In this document: piece after piece, positions 55,614-64,000 of the stretch | Position numbering within the stretch: the first letter of the stretch is position 1 | Layout: each line of letters opens with the position of its first letter | NCBI GenBank assembly: GCA_027490195.1 | Contig: JAIXYN010000014.1 | Coordinates: 124,001 to 188,000, forward strand | Origin: Verrucomicrobiaceae bacterium | GTDB lineage: Bacteria > Verrucomicrobiota > Verrucomicrobiia > Verrucomicrobiales > Verrucomicrobiaceae | Length of the DNA: 64,000 nucleotides | Direction: 5' to 3' | Program-made: the position numbers and the translations under genes | Notes under the pieces: generated by a model | Database searches by the model: none | What the model saw: only the letters and a program-made list of their open reading frames with translations | Told to the model about the DNA's origin: nothing

Positions 55614-55865
55614 AGGCGGGGCAGATTTGGCAGACGGGATAAAGACTGGGCAGCAAGGCACGCCCGGATTGGAGCATGACAAGCCTGCATTACTGCTACC
55701 GCACCGCTCCACGTCAAGGCGTAAGTTCTAAGGGGGTTCTTGCTATTTTTTGCGGCCACATGATGAATAGACGGCAGTCTGGAGGTTTTCGTCCTTATTG
55801 AGAGGGTGGTAAAATGAAGGCTTCCATCAGCTGTAAAGGCTGGAGCAACAATTTCGTCACCTAGC

Positions 55866-56747
55866 ATGTCCCGTTCCAATGTTCGCAATTACATCCAGCT
55901 GCATCTAGTCGTGCTGGCTTGGGGGCTTACGGCGATTTTGGGCAAGCTGATCCTGCTGCCGCCTGTGGACGTGGTGCTCTGGCGTACGGCGCTTGCGGTG
56001 CTCTGCTTTGCGGCTCTGGCCCATCATCTGAGGCATTCACTTTGGGTTTCTCAGCGCAGAATTTTGGCCATGCTCGCCGTGGGCGTCATTCTTGGATTGC
56101 ACTGGGTTTTGTTCTTCTGGTCGGCCCGGCTGGCCACCGCCTCCGTTTGTCTGGCGGCGATGCCCACTTCCATGCTCTGGTGCTCGCTGATCGAGCCTGT
56201 CATTGATGGTTCACGGCGCTGGCGGTTTGCCGAACTTCTGGTGGGCGCGGTCATGGTGGGGGCCGTGTGGCTTATCTATCAGGTGGAAATACATTACTGG
56301 CTCGGCTTCTCCGTTGCCATCGCCGCCGCCGTGCTGGCCGCCTTCTTTGCCACCTTGAGCAAGCAGCAGGTCGCCCGGGATACGCACTGGAGCGTCATCG
56401 GCTTTTATCAGATGAGCGGTGCCTGCCTCGCCGCCTGCATTTCACGCCCTTTTCTTGAAAATGGACTCACGCCGAGTCTGCCGGATGCTGCATCCGCGCT
56501 GTGGCTCGGTGTGCTGGCCCTGGTTTGCACCGTGGCCGCCTATGCGGGGTTCATGGACGCGCTGCGCAGCGTCAGTGTCTTTACGGTGAACGTCGTTTAT
56601 AATATGGAGCCGGTTTATGGCATCGTGCTCGCAGCTTTGGTGTTTGGGAAGGCCGAGTTCATGAGTGCGGGATTCTATCTTGGCGCATCGGTCATCATTG
56701 CCGTCGTGCTGACTTTACCTTGGATTCGGCGCTGGGTGGAAAGGTGA
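55866..56747 (+). CDS. EamA-family (DMT superfamily) transporter
   Basis: A 293-aa membrane protein with ten predicted helices in two EamA halves (LVVLAWGLTAILGKLIL at the start, ALWLGVLALVCTVAAYAGFMDAL in the second half). The pattern VYNMEPVYGIVLAALVFG near the end is typical of the family. Substrate unknown. It is divergent from bamA, with 252 nt between the start codons and no feature I can name there. Confidence 0.82.
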   Translation: MSRSNVRNYIQLHLVVLAWGLTAILGKLILLPPVDVVLWRTALAVLCFAALAHHLRHSLWVSQRRILAMLAVGVILGLHWVLFFWSARLATASVCLAAMPTSMLWCSLIEPVIDGSRRWRFAELLVGAVMVGAVWLIYQVEIHYWLGFSVAIAAAVLAAFFATLSKQQVARDTHWSVIGFYQMSGACLAACISRPFLENGLTPSLPDAASALWLGVLALVCTVAAYAGFMDALRSVSVFTVNVVYNMEPVYGIVLAALVFGKAEFMSAGFYLGASVIIAVVLTLPWIRRWVER

Positions 56748-56791
56748 GAGTGCTGGACATGGTGCACCGCGTGGGCTTGCATCGCTGACAC

Positions 56792-59700
56792 GTGAACCGC
56801 CTCCGCCACATTCTTGTCTCCGCCTCTGCAGGTTCCGGAAAAACCTACCAATTGGTGCGGCGGCACCTGCATCTGCTCGCACTCGGGCAGCGGCCGGAGG
56901 GCCTCGCGGCGATGACCTTCACGCGCAAGGCGGCGGGCGAGTTTTTCCAGCGCATCTTGCAGCGCCTGTCCGTGCTCTCACAGCACGGTGAGCAGCCGGA
57001 GCACTACTTCGAGGGCATGGCGCCGTTGCCGGAGCAGTGGCCGGAATTTGTCCTGCTCCTGCGCAAGGTCACGCAACGGCTCCACCGCCTGCGCCTTGGG
57101 ACGATGGACAGTTTTTTCGCCAACATTACCGCCTGCTTTCCGCTGGAGCTCGGCCTGCCTCTCGGTGCCAGTGTGATGGCCGAAAATGAATCGGCGCAGG
57201 CGCGGCGGGAGGCGCTGGATGCGCTGCTGGAACGCATTCATTCCTCGCGCGATGACCACGCGGGGCGTGCGCTGCTCGAAGGTTTCAAGCAGGCCACTTT
57301 TGGCATTGAGGAGCGCAGCGCGGCGAGCAGCCTGGAGTCCTGGATCAACGATCATCACGCCACCTGGCTGGACAGCGGGGATGGTTCACCTTGGGGCAGG
57401 CTGCCAGGGCTGGAGCTGGCAGGCGCTGGGAATCTCACGGCTGCGCTCGATGACCTGCGGGACCGTTTTGTGCCGCGCACCGATGAGGGGGCCCTGTTTT
57501 TGGAGCAATTCATCTCTCAAGCCTCGGCCATGGAGCCGGGGGCCACACTGCCACTGAGAGTGAAGTACTTTTTGGATAAAACGACGGCCGTCTGGGAGGA
57601 TTTAAAGTCGGGCAGGGCTGAAATCGGCTGGGGGCGGGGCAAGAAATCTGAGCTCACCGGGCAAACAGCGCGTGCCTGGGTGCGTGTTGCCGGGGCAATT
57701 CTTGACCTGGAATTGATCTGCCGTGTGCAGCGCACTCGGGGTATGGCGGCGCTGATGGCGCTGTATGAAGCCGAGTACGCTCGTCGTGTGCGTTCACGCG
57801 GTCGGTTATCCTTTGCTGATGTGCAGCGCCTGCTGGCAGCGGCGACAGCTGATGGCTCGGAGTGGGCGGATGGTGAAAGCGGCGATCTGTGGTTCCGGCT
57901 GGACGGACGCTATGACCACTGGCTGTTTGATGAGTTTCAGGACACCAGCCGCGTGCAGTGGAATGTCGTGCGCGGTCTGGTGGATGAGGTGATGCAGGAT
58001 GATACCGGCAGGCGCAGCTTCTACGCCGTGGGGGACCCGAAACAGTCCATCTACCTCTGGCGGCAGGCTGAGCCGGGGCTGTTTGACGATGTGCTGCACG
58101 AATGGCCGCATCAGGACCAGGACGGGCTGGAACCGCAGACTCTCAGTCAGTCCTTCCGCAGTGCTCCGGCTGTGCTGAACGCGGTGAACGCGGTGTTTGC
58201 AAACGCCGCTGGCATCGAGGCGGTCCTACCGGGCTGCACGGCCGGGTTTGCTTTCAGAGAGCACGTGGCAGCGGAGAGGAATCGGCGGCTCAGCGGTTAC
58301 GCGGCGCTGCTGAGTGTGTGCCAGGAAGAGGGGCAGCGCAATCCTTCCACCACACCCACGGTGACGGCTCTGCTGAACGAGATCCGCCCCTTGGAAAGTG
58401 GGCTGACCTGCGCGGTGCTGGTGCGCGGCAACAAGAATGCCAATGACGTTGCGGAAGAACTGCGGGCGACCACGGGCATGGAGATCGTGTGCGAATCGCA
58501 GATCCATCCGGCCACGGACAATGCGGTGACGCTCGCCTTGCTTTCGCTGCTGCAACTGGCGGCGCATCCGGGCGACACCCTCGCGCTGGAGCATCTCAAA
58601 ATGACGCCGCTGTGGCCGCAGATTGATTTTGCGGGGCAGGGATGGGCGCTGACCTGTCATCAGGTGCGTGAGTCTGTGTTTGAGCGCGGGTTTGTCGGCT
58701 TCACAGAAGTCTGGACGCGGCATGTGCGCGCACTGCTGCCGGAGATGGATGCCTTTCACGAGCTGCGGCTGCGTCAGTTCGGTGAAATGGCTGCTGAATT
58801 TGATGCAGGCGGTTCACGCGACATCGATGCGTTTCTGCTGCATGCGCGTGATGCACCGATGCAGGTGCGGGGGGCTGCAAACGCGGTGCAGGTGATGACC
58901 GTGCACAAGGCCAAGGGCCTGGAGTTCGATGTGGTCATTTTGCCGGACCTCAATGGCGACGCGATGGACAACGTGCGGCGGCGTTCGCTGATCGTGAATC
59001 GTGATGCGCAGGGCATTTCCTGGGTTTTGCAGGAGCCGCCGCGCATTTTTGCACCGTTGCACGAGGCTTTGAACGAAGAGCTGGAGGTCTCGAAGCAGCG
59101 CTCGGGTTTTGAATCGCTCTGCCGACTGTATGTGGCGATGACGCGGGCCAAGCGCGGTCTGTATCTGATCGCTGAACCACCGCCGAAGTCGAAAGAGCCA
59201 TCTATGAAAGAGGCGCAGTTTTTGCGCCGGATGCTTGGCGTGGCGGGTGAAGCCGAAGCAGGAGCTGCGTATCTGACGGAGTGGCAGACGGGGGATGCGC
59301 AGTGGTTTGCCGCATCGACTGGCGGAACGTCCCGGCCGCCGGAGACTGCGGTGGTGTCGCGTCCGCTGGGGGAGTTGCTGCGGGAGTTCCAGCCTCTGGC
59401 CAAGCGCATGACGCCTTCGGGAGAAGAAGCTTTTCAAGTGAAGGGCAGCATGCTCTTTAGCGCGGGGCGCGAGCCGGGGCGGAGACTGGGCAATCTGGTG
59501 CACGAGCTGCTGGCCCACGTGGAGTGGTGGGATGCCACGTCGAGCATGGCTGAAATCGAATCGCGCTGGCAGGCCTCGGGTTTGCTGCGTGGGGAGGCGG
59601 TTGAAGCGACGGCGTTGGCAATGGTGCGCGGAGTTCTGCTTTCAGCGGCTGCTGAGTCTGCCTTTGCCAAACCTGCAGATGAGGCTCAGGCGTGGAGGGA

Positions 59701-59965
59701 GCGGCCATTTGACCTGATCCATGAGGGGAGCTGGATCAGCGGCGTGTTTGACCGGGTGGTGGTCCAGCGTGACTCGGTGCAACTCATTGATTTTAAGACG
59801 GATGAGGTGCCGAACGAGGAGGCTTTGGCCGAAAAAGTGGCGGGATATCGCCCGCAGATCATGCTGTATCGCCAGGCATTGGTGCGGCTGACGGGCCTGA
59901 AACTGGAGCAGATCGAATCTGCCCTGCTGTTCACCCGGAACTGCGTTCTGGTGGACGTAAAGTGA
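56792..59965 (+). CDS. AddA-like UvrD/PcrA-type helicase with a C-terminal nuclease domain
   Basis: A 1057-aa protein with a GTG start (56792). Helicase motifs are Walker A SASAGSGKTY (about residues 10-19), Walker B DEFQDTSRVQW, motif III VGDPKQSIYLWRQAEPG, motif V VMTVHKAKGLEFDVVILPDL and motif VI LYVAMTRAKRGLYL. The C-terminal part has a PD-(D/E)xK nuclease core (GRRLGNLVHELLAHVE, VFDRVVVQRDSVQLIDFKTDE, GYRPQIMLYRQAL). This is the AddA/RecB arrangement used in double-strand-break end processing. An AddB/RexB-type partner gene is not adjacent, so its partner is outside the window or missing. Confidence 0.87.
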   Translation: MNRLRHILVSASAGSGKTYQLVRRHLHLLALGQRPEGLAAMTFTRKAAGEFFQRILQRLSVLSQHGEQPEHYFEGMAPLPEQWPEFVLLLRKVTQRLHRLRLGTMDSFFANITACFPLELGLPLGASVMAENESAQARREALDALLERIHSSRDDHAGRALLEGFKQATFGIEERSAASSLESWINDHHATWLDSGDGSPWGRLPGLELAGAGNLTAALDDLRDRFVPRTDEGALFLEQFISQASAMEPGATLPLRVKYFLDKTTAVWEDLKSGRAEIGWGRGKKSELTGQTARAWVRVAGAILDLELICRVQRTRGMAALMALYEAEYARRVRSRGRLSFADVQRLLAAATADGSEWADGESGDLWFRLDGRYDHWLFDEFQDTSRVQWNVVRGLVDEVMQDDTGRRSFYAVGDPKQSIYLWRQAEPGLFDDVLHEWPHQDQDGLEPQTLSQSFRSAPAVLNAVNAVFANAAGIEAVLPGCTAGFAFREHVAAERNRRLSGYAALLSVCQEEGQRNPSTTPTVTALLNEIRPLESGLTCAVLVRGNKNANDVAEELRATTGMEIVCESQIHPATDNAVTLALLSLLQLAAHPGDTLALEHLKMTPLWPQIDFAGQGWALTCHQVRESVFERGFVGFTEVWTRHVRALLPEMDAFHELRLRQFGEMAAEFDAGGSRDIDAFLLHARDAPMQVRGAANAVQVMTVHKAKGLEFDVVILPDLNGDAMDNVRRRSLIVNRDAQGISWVLQEPPRIFAPLHEALNEELEVSKQRSGFESLCRLYVAMTRAKRGLYLIAEPPPKSKEPSMKEAQFLRRMLGVAGEAEAGAAYLTEWQTGDAQWFAASTGGTSRPPETAVVSRPLGELLREFQPLAKRMTPSGEEAFQVKGSMLFSAGREPGRRLGNLVHELLAHVEWWDATSSMAEIESRWQASGLLRGEAVEATALAMVRGVLLSAAAESAFAKPADEAQAWRERPFDLIHEGSWISGVFDRVVVQRDSVQLIDFKTDEVPNEEALAEKVAGYRPQIMLYRQALVRLTGLKLEQIESALLFTRNCVLVDVK

Positions 59966-60080
59966 CTTTTTTTGAATCCAGAGCGCCTTTGCTAACGCAA
60001 AAACTTGTGTGATCGCATTAGCTCTGGCATGGAATCCGCGCATCGTAGCCTTTTCGGCGCGATCTGTGCCCAAACCCATC

Positions 60081-60647
60081 ATGAGCCAGTCAGAACTTAG
60101 CGAAGAAGACCTGCTCCAGCGTGCTGGACGCGGGGATTCGCGTGCGTTCGACCAGCTCTATGACCGGATGGCGCCACGGCTTTTTGGCCTTCTGCGCCAG
60201 ATGCTGCATGACGAGCGCGAAGCCGAGGACATCCTACAGGATGGTTTTGTGCAGTTGTGGGAGCGTGCATCGACCTTTGAGGCCGAGCGCAGCAAGGCGT
60301 TTACATGGGCGGTGATGCTGTTCCGCCACAAGGCGATCGACCGCATGCGCATGCTGGGCCGGCGCAATCGACTGGTAGAAAGTGCCGTGCTGGAACAGAC
60401 CATTTTGGGGGCGTCCTCCCATGCATCTGCAGACGATGAAGTGCAGGCCAACGAACGCGGAGTGGTGGTGCGAGAAGCGCTGAACGAACTGCCGAAAGAG
60501 CAGCGACAGCTGATTGAATTCGCATTCTTAAAGGGCCTTACCCATCACGTGATCGCTGAATCGATGGGCATTCCCCTTGGTACAGTGAAGACTAACATCC
60601 GCCGTGGGCTGCTGCGCCTGCGTGATCTTTTGAAAGGAGGCGCATGA
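60081..60647 (+). CDS. ECF-type RNA polymerase sigma factor
   Basis: A 188-aa sigma-70 family factor of the ECF type: region 2 (AFDQLYDRMAPRLFGLLRQ, EAEDILQDGFVQLWERA, AFTWAVMLFRHKAIDRMR) and region 4 (LPKEQRQLIEFAFLKGLTHHVIA, GIPLGTVKTNIRRGLLRLRDLL). It is followed by a RskA-like membrane anti-sigma factor overlapping by ATGA, the usual paired arrangement, so its activity is probably held by that partner. The ATG at 60081 is chosen; an upstream in-frame start at 60009 has a non-conserved leader. Its regulon is not visible. Confidence 0.9.
   Translation: MSQSELSEEDLLQRAGRGDSRAFDQLYDRMAPRLFGLLRQMLHDEREAEDILQDGFVQLWERASTFEAERSKAFTWAVMLFRHKAIDRMRMLGRRNRLVESAVLEQTILGASSHASADDEVQANERGVVVREALNELPKEQRQLIEFAFLKGLTHHVIAESMGIPLGTVKTNIRRGLLRLRDLLKGGA
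60633..60640 (+). promoter_or_regulatory. Shine-Dalgarno of the anti-sigma factor gene
   Basis: AAAGGAGG lies 3 nt before the ATG at 60644 and 6 nt before the ATG at 60647. The second ATG has the better spacing, so translation may start there, one residue shorter. Confidence 0.6.
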
Positions 60648-61564
60648 TGGACCAGGAACGTTTTGAAGAACTGGCCGCCATGAATGCGCTCGGCATGCTG
60701 GAGAACGACGAAAAGCGTGCTCTGGATGGTGCCGTCGCGCGCGACAAAGAGCTACGCACGCTCACCACGGAACTGGAGCAGACGACAGCAGAGCTGGCCT
60801 ATCTCATCGTGCCGGTGGAACCACCTGCGAACATGAAGAAGCGCATCCGTGCCAAGATGCGCGCCACTGGAGTGAAGGGTGCGGGTGTCTCACGTGGCGT
60901 CGTTATTGGTGGCATTGGCTGGGCGCTGGCGGCCAGCTTTGCCGTGGCCTCGGTATGGCTGTGGCGCGAACAAGCCGGCTTGACCCAGCAGCTTGCTGCG
61001 GCCTCGCGGGCTATGGCCCCGGTGAACAACCCTGCCACTCCCGTGGTGGATGATGGCAAGACGCGTACGCTTGAGGAAGAACTCAAAAAGCGGCGGGATG
61101 AATTCGAGGCGCAGAAGCAGGCACTGATGACGAAAATCGAATCTCTGCACAAGCAGGAGACCGATGCGAGTGCACAAATCGCCAAGCTCACTGCCGAAGT
61201 GGCGGCGCTGAAAGAGCAGGAGCAGCAGTCGCAGCTCCAGATCGCCACCCTGCAAAGCAAGGTTTGGGAATACCGCCGCAGCGAGATGCTTGTCGTCTGG
61301 GATCAGAAACGCAGTCAGGGCGTCGTGGTGCTCGACAAGATGCCGAAGGTGGAGTCTGACCAAGATTACCAGCTGTGGGTCGTGGATCCGAACAAGCCCG
61401 ACCCGGTGAGTGCGGGCGTGGTAACGGTCGATGCGAAAGGCTCTGTGAAGACCAGCTTCAAACCGGTCGAATCAGTGACCGGCGAGGCCAAGTTTGCGCT
61501 CAGCGTCGAGAAAAAAGGCGGCGTGCCGAAGAGTGAAGGTCAGCTTTTGATGGTGGGGCCGTGA
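60644..61564 (+). CDS. RskA-like anti-sigma factor with an extracytoplasmic coiled coil
   Basis: A 306-aa single-pass membrane protein. A cytoplasmic part (about 1-80, LAAMNALGMLENDEKRALDGAV) resembles the zinc-less anti-sigma domain of RskA. A membrane helix (about 86-107) precedes an unusually long, charged coiled coil (about 142-208, EELKKRRDEFEAQKQALMTK) and then a RskA-type C-terminal domain (212-306, VVLDKMPKVESDQDYQLWVVDPNKPDPVSAG). Most relatives lack such a long coiled coil between the helix and the RskA domain. It is translationally coupled to the ECF sigma gene and likely sequesters it at the membrane. Confidence 0.85.
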   Translation: MMDQERFEELAAMNALGMLENDEKRALDGAVARDKELRTLTTELEQTTAELAYLIVPVEPPANMKKRIRAKMRATGVKGAGVSRGVVIGGIGWALAASFAVASVWLWREQAGLTQQLAAASRAMAPVNNPATPVVDDGKTRTLEEELKKRRDEFEAQKQALMTKIESLHKQETDASAQIAKLTAEVAALKEQEQQSQLQIATLQSKVWEYRRSEMLVVWDQKRSQGVVVLDKMPKVESDQDYQLWVVDPNKPDPVSAGVVTVDAKGSVKTSFKPVESVTGEAKFALSVEKKGGVPKSEGQLLMVGP

Positions 61565-61598
61565 TGCAGGTTTAGCATTCCGACTGACCGCCTTTCGT

Positions 61599-62990
61599 TC
61601 AGCCGTTCCAACCGCCGCCCATGGCTTTGTAAATGCGAACCCAAGCGGTTGCGACACGGGTGCGGCTGAGGGCGATGTCGTTTTGGGCACCGAGGGCGAC
61701 GCGTTCTGCATCTAGCACAGTGAGGAAATCAGCAATGCCGTCCTGGTAGCGCTTGCGTGCCAGGGTGGCGGCTTCGCGGGCTGAGGAGGCAGAGACTTCA
61801 AGATGGTGCAGGCGGACTCGTTCACGGTCATAAGACGTGAGTGCGTTTTCGGTTTCTTCGAGGGCGAGGAGAACCGTCTGCTCATAGCGGGCGAGCGCGG
61901 CGTCGGCGCGGCGTCCGGCGGCGGCGATCTGCTGACGCACGCGGCCGAGATTGAAGGCGGCCCAAGTGATGCGCGGGCCAAGGCTGAAGCCATCGGAATT
62001 GCGGTCTCCCATGTAGGCCAGGGTGGCCGCCTCTATGCCGATGCGACCGTTGAATGTGACACGCGGAAACAAATCCGCGACCGCGATACCAATGCGGGCC
62101 GTTTCTGCCGCCAGAATGTTTTCGGCGACACGAATGTCAGGCCGGCGACGCAGCAGTTCTTCGGGTTTGACGATGCCGATCCGGGCGGGTGCGACAGGCT
62201 GCTTTTTGCTGCTTTGCAGCCGGGGGCGGAGTTCGGAGGGATTTTGTCCGCACAAGACGGCGATGCGATGGATGGACCTAGCGATGTTTTCCTGATGCGT
62301 GGGGATTTGCGCCAAGGTGGTGTTCCAGAGCGCGTTGGCCCGGGCAACATCGAACTGCGTGCCACGTCCACCTTTGAGCGAAGCCTCGGCGATGTGGAGG
62401 GCGTCGGACTGATTGCCGGCGTTTTCATTCGCCACGTTGAGCTGGGCCTGGGCTCCGCGCAGTTCCAGGTAGTTGATGGCAATCTCGGACTGCAAGGAAA
62501 TCAGCAGATCATGCAGGTTGGCATCCATGGCCCCCGAGTTTGCCTTGGCGGCTTTGACGGAGTTGCGGATGCGCCCAAAAAAGTCCAGCTCCCAGTCGGC
62601 ATCAAACCCGGTGCGGTAAAGCTCGAAATCGCGGTTGCGGAAACCTGTGAATGAGGTGGCTCCATTGCGGACGCTGTCATAGGTCGAGCCGAGAGTGACG
62701 GTGGGGGCGTAGTTGAAGGTGGATTCACGCCAAAGGGCGCGTGCTTCGAGGAGGCGTGAGCGTGCGGCGCTGAGATCTTTGTTCTGGGTGTCGGCGAGTG
62801 CGACCAGCTCGTTCAGTGTGCTGTCGTTCAGCTTGCGCCACCAGGCGGCATCCACCTCGGCAGCACGCGCTGCATCCGCCCGCGAGGCGAAGTCGGCAGG
62901 CATCTTGGGCTGCGGTTTGAGGATTTTCGGCCCGACGGTGCAGCTGGAAAGCGTGCAAAGGATGAGCAGGAAAGGCTTAATGGGCTGCAT
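61599..62990 (-). CDS. RND efflux outer-membrane channel lipoprotein (OprM/NodT family)
   Basis: A 463-aa TolC-type outer-membrane factor. A lipobox (LSSC, Cys17) follows a short signal peptide. Two OEP repeats are visible: the first around DAAWWRKLNDSTLNELVALA and NKDLSAARSRLLEARAL, the second around PARIGIVKPEELLRRRPDIRVAE and YEQTVLLALEETENALTSYD. The ATG at 62990 overlaps the end of the AcrB-type pump gene by 14 nt, so the two are co-transcribed. It is convergent with the anti-sigma gene. Confidence 0.92.
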   Translation of the reverse strand: MQPIKPFLLILCTLSSCTVGPKILKPQPKMPADFASRADAARAAEVDAAWWRKLNDSTLNELVALADTQNKDLSAARSRLLEARALWRESTFNYAPTVTLGSTYDSVRNGATSFTGFRNRDFELYRTGFDADWELDFFGRIRNSVKAAKANSGAMDANLHDLLISLQSEIAINYLELRGAQAQLNVANENAGNQSDALHIAEASLKGGRGTQFDVARANALWNTTLAQIPTHQENIARSIHRIAVLCGQNPSELRPRLQSSKKQPVAPARIGIVKPEELLRRRPDIRVAENILAAETARIGIAVADLFPRVTFNGRIGIEAATLAYMGDRNSDGFSLGPRITWAAFNLGRVRQQIAAAGRRADAALARYEQTVLLALEETENALTSYDRERVRLHHLEVSASSAREAATLARKRYQDGIADFLTVLDAERVALGAQNDIALSRTRVATAWVRIYKAMGGGWNG

Positions 62991-64000
62991 GAGGCGTGGG
63001 GGAGGGGGCGGCGGACTGACGACGTTCAACGAAAGCGCGCAGGATGACATAGAAAACGGGGGTGAAGAGCAGTCCGAAGATGGTGACGCCGATCATGCCA
63101 AAGAACACCGCTGTGCCGAGAGCCTGGCGCATTTCTGCACCCGCGCCGCTGGCGAGCACAAGCGGCAAGACGCCGAGAATGAAGGCAAAGCTGGTCATCA
63201 AGATGGGGCGCAGGCGCAGGCGGCAGGCCTCGACGGCGGCTTTGACACGGTCCATGCCCGTGTCCTGCAACTGCTTGGCAAATTCAACAATGAGGATGGC
63301 GTTTTTGGCCGCGAGACCGACGAGCACGACGAGCCCGATCTGAGTGAAGATGTTGTTGTCCTGCCCACGCAGCCACACGCCGCCGATGGCGGAGAGCAGA
63401 CACATGGGCACGATCAGAATGATGGCCATGGGCATGCTCCAGCTTTCATACTGCGCGGAGAGCACCAAGAAGACAAAGATGACGCAGAGCGGAAAGATGT
63501 ACATGAGCGTGTCACCGGCGAGGATCTGCTGATAGGTGAGGTCGGTCCATTCGATGGCAAAACCGGTGGGAAGGTTGTCTTTGGCCAGACGTTCGATTTT
63601 CTCGATCATCTGGCCGGAACTGACGCCTGGCAGCGTGTTGCCATTGATGTCGGCGGAGTAGTAGAGGTTGTAGCGCTGCACACGGTCCGCACCGCCGGTC
63701 TTGATGACTTTGACGAGCGCGGCAAGCGGCACCATGTCGCCGGCTTGATTGCGAATCTTGATGCGGCCGACATCCGTTGGGTCTTTGCGGTAGGTCGGTT
63801 CAGCCTGCGCGGTGACCTGATAGGTGCGGCCGAAGAGGTTGAAGTCATTCACATAGACCGAGCCGAGGTAAACCTGGAGGGCTTCGTTTAGATCGGCCAA
63901 GGAGACGCCCATGGTTTTGGCCTGTGCGCGGTTGATTTCGAGTTTGAACTGCGGCGTCTTGGCGCGGAATCCGGTGATGAGAGAGATCAGACCCGGCTCC
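62977..64000 (-). CDS. RND efflux pump permease, AcrB/HAE1 family (partial, N-terminus off the right edge)
   Basis: C-terminal third of an inner-membrane proton-driven exporter; the frame is open to the right edge and continues upstream of the internal Met at 63912 with the family stretch PQFKLEINRAQAKTMGVSLADLNEALQ. Visible hallmarks are LGSVYVNDFNLFGRTYQV, VPLAALVKVIKTGGADRVQRYN, LVLSAQYESWSMPMAIILIVP, NIFTQIGLVVLVGLAAKNAILIVEFAKQL and a C-terminal FTPVFYVIL. It would work with a membrane-fusion protein outside the window and the OprM-type channel downstream. Substrates (drugs, detergents or other amphiphiles) are not determined. Confidence 0.94.
   Translation of the reverse strand, partial: EPGLISLITGFRAKTPQFKLEINRAQAKTMGVSLADLNEALQVYLGSVYVNDFNLFGRTYQVTAQAEPTYRKDPTDVGRIKIRNQAGDMVPLAALVKVIKTGGADRVQRYNLYYSADINGNTLPGVSSGQMIEKIERLAKDNLPTGFAIEWTDLTYQQILAGDTLMYIFPLCVIFVFLVLSAQYESWSMPMAIILIVPMCLLSAIGGVWLRGQDNNIFTQIGLVVLVGLAAKNAILIVEFAKQLQDTGMDRVKAAVEACRLRLRPILMTSFAFILGVLPLVLASGAGAEMRQALGTAVFFGMIGVTIFGLLFTPVFYVILRAFVERRQSAAPSPTPHAAH

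Noticed and set aside
62713-63891. A plus-strand frame opposite the efflux genes
   Set aside because: It crosses two divergent gene borders and has no domain; both minus-strand proteins are clear.

Overview
The window is a chromosomal segment of roughly 58-60 % G+C by eye, almost certainly from the phylum Verrucomicrobiota and most like Prosthecobacter and its relatives. The evidence is the PVC-superphylum gene content: two DUF1501 proteins, a PSCyt1-DUF1549-DUF1553 protein, a PVC-type heme-binding protein, a DUF1080 hydrolase and PEP-CTERM proteins. These sit with a divergent, long FtsZ and a complete Gram-negative outer-membrane set (BamA, Skp/OmpH, LpxD). The genus is an inference. I saw no tRNA, rRNA, CRISPR, prophage or insertion sequence.

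Layout. 1-4780 (minus strand): two PilT-type ATPases, an AGE-family sugar epimerase, and a fusion of a tRNA-uridine hydroxylase (TrhO) with an RluA-type pseudouridine synthase. 4912-11313: a PQQ-repeat protein, then a tight plus-strand run of membrane protein, LplT-like transporter and sterol-glucosyltransferase-like enzyme, followed by a small secreted protein, a DUF2071 protein (minus) and a lipocalin lipoprotein. 11362-21964 (minus): a DUF1501 protein, two PEP-CTERM proteins (one DUF839/PhoX-like), a repeat-bearing coiled-coil membrane protein, a four-gene overlapping operon ending in a sterol-desaturase-family enzyme, and a large PSD1 cytochrome protein. 22066-28540 (minus): an M19-dipeptidase homologue, ftsZ, ftsA, ftsQ and a DUF1080 protein. 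Two DnaA-box-like repeats lie upstream of ftsQ.

28541-28989 holds no gene, but it carries an inverted pair of short palindromes and a hairpin. It is followed by a Phd/VapC toxin-antitoxin pair with a palindromic operator candidate, a second DUF1501 protein, and a very large ceramidase-LamG-PVC dehydrogenase-cytochrome fusion. hisS and recF are divergent at 37.5 kb.

38800-45281 (plus) is the cell-shape cluster mreB-mreC-mreD-mrdA followed by an RNase E/G gene; rodA is absent. 45284-55613 (minus) holds a GH32/43-like protein, a TPR coiled-coil protein, a methyltransferase, trpB and the outer-membrane block bamA-ompH-lpxD. 55866-61564 (plus) holds a DMT transporter, an AddA-like helicase-nuclease, and an ECF sigma factor with a RskA-like anti-sigma factor. 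61599-64000 (minus) is an RND efflux outer-membrane channel and the C-terminal part of its AcrB-type pump.

Themes: division (ftsQAZ), elongation (mreBCD-mrdA) and outer-membrane assembly (bamA-skp-lpxD) account for the conserved core. Between them lie PVC-specific secreted catabolic and redox proteins and a possible lipid-handling neighbourhood. No classical defence island or mobile element is present. The most unusual signals are the giant multidomain redox hydrolase, the TrhO-RluA fusion, the DnaA-box pair upstream of ftsQAZ, the divergent FtsZ catalytic loop, a dipeptidase homologue lacking expected metal ligands, and the compact operon of three unknown small exported proteins with a sterol desaturase.
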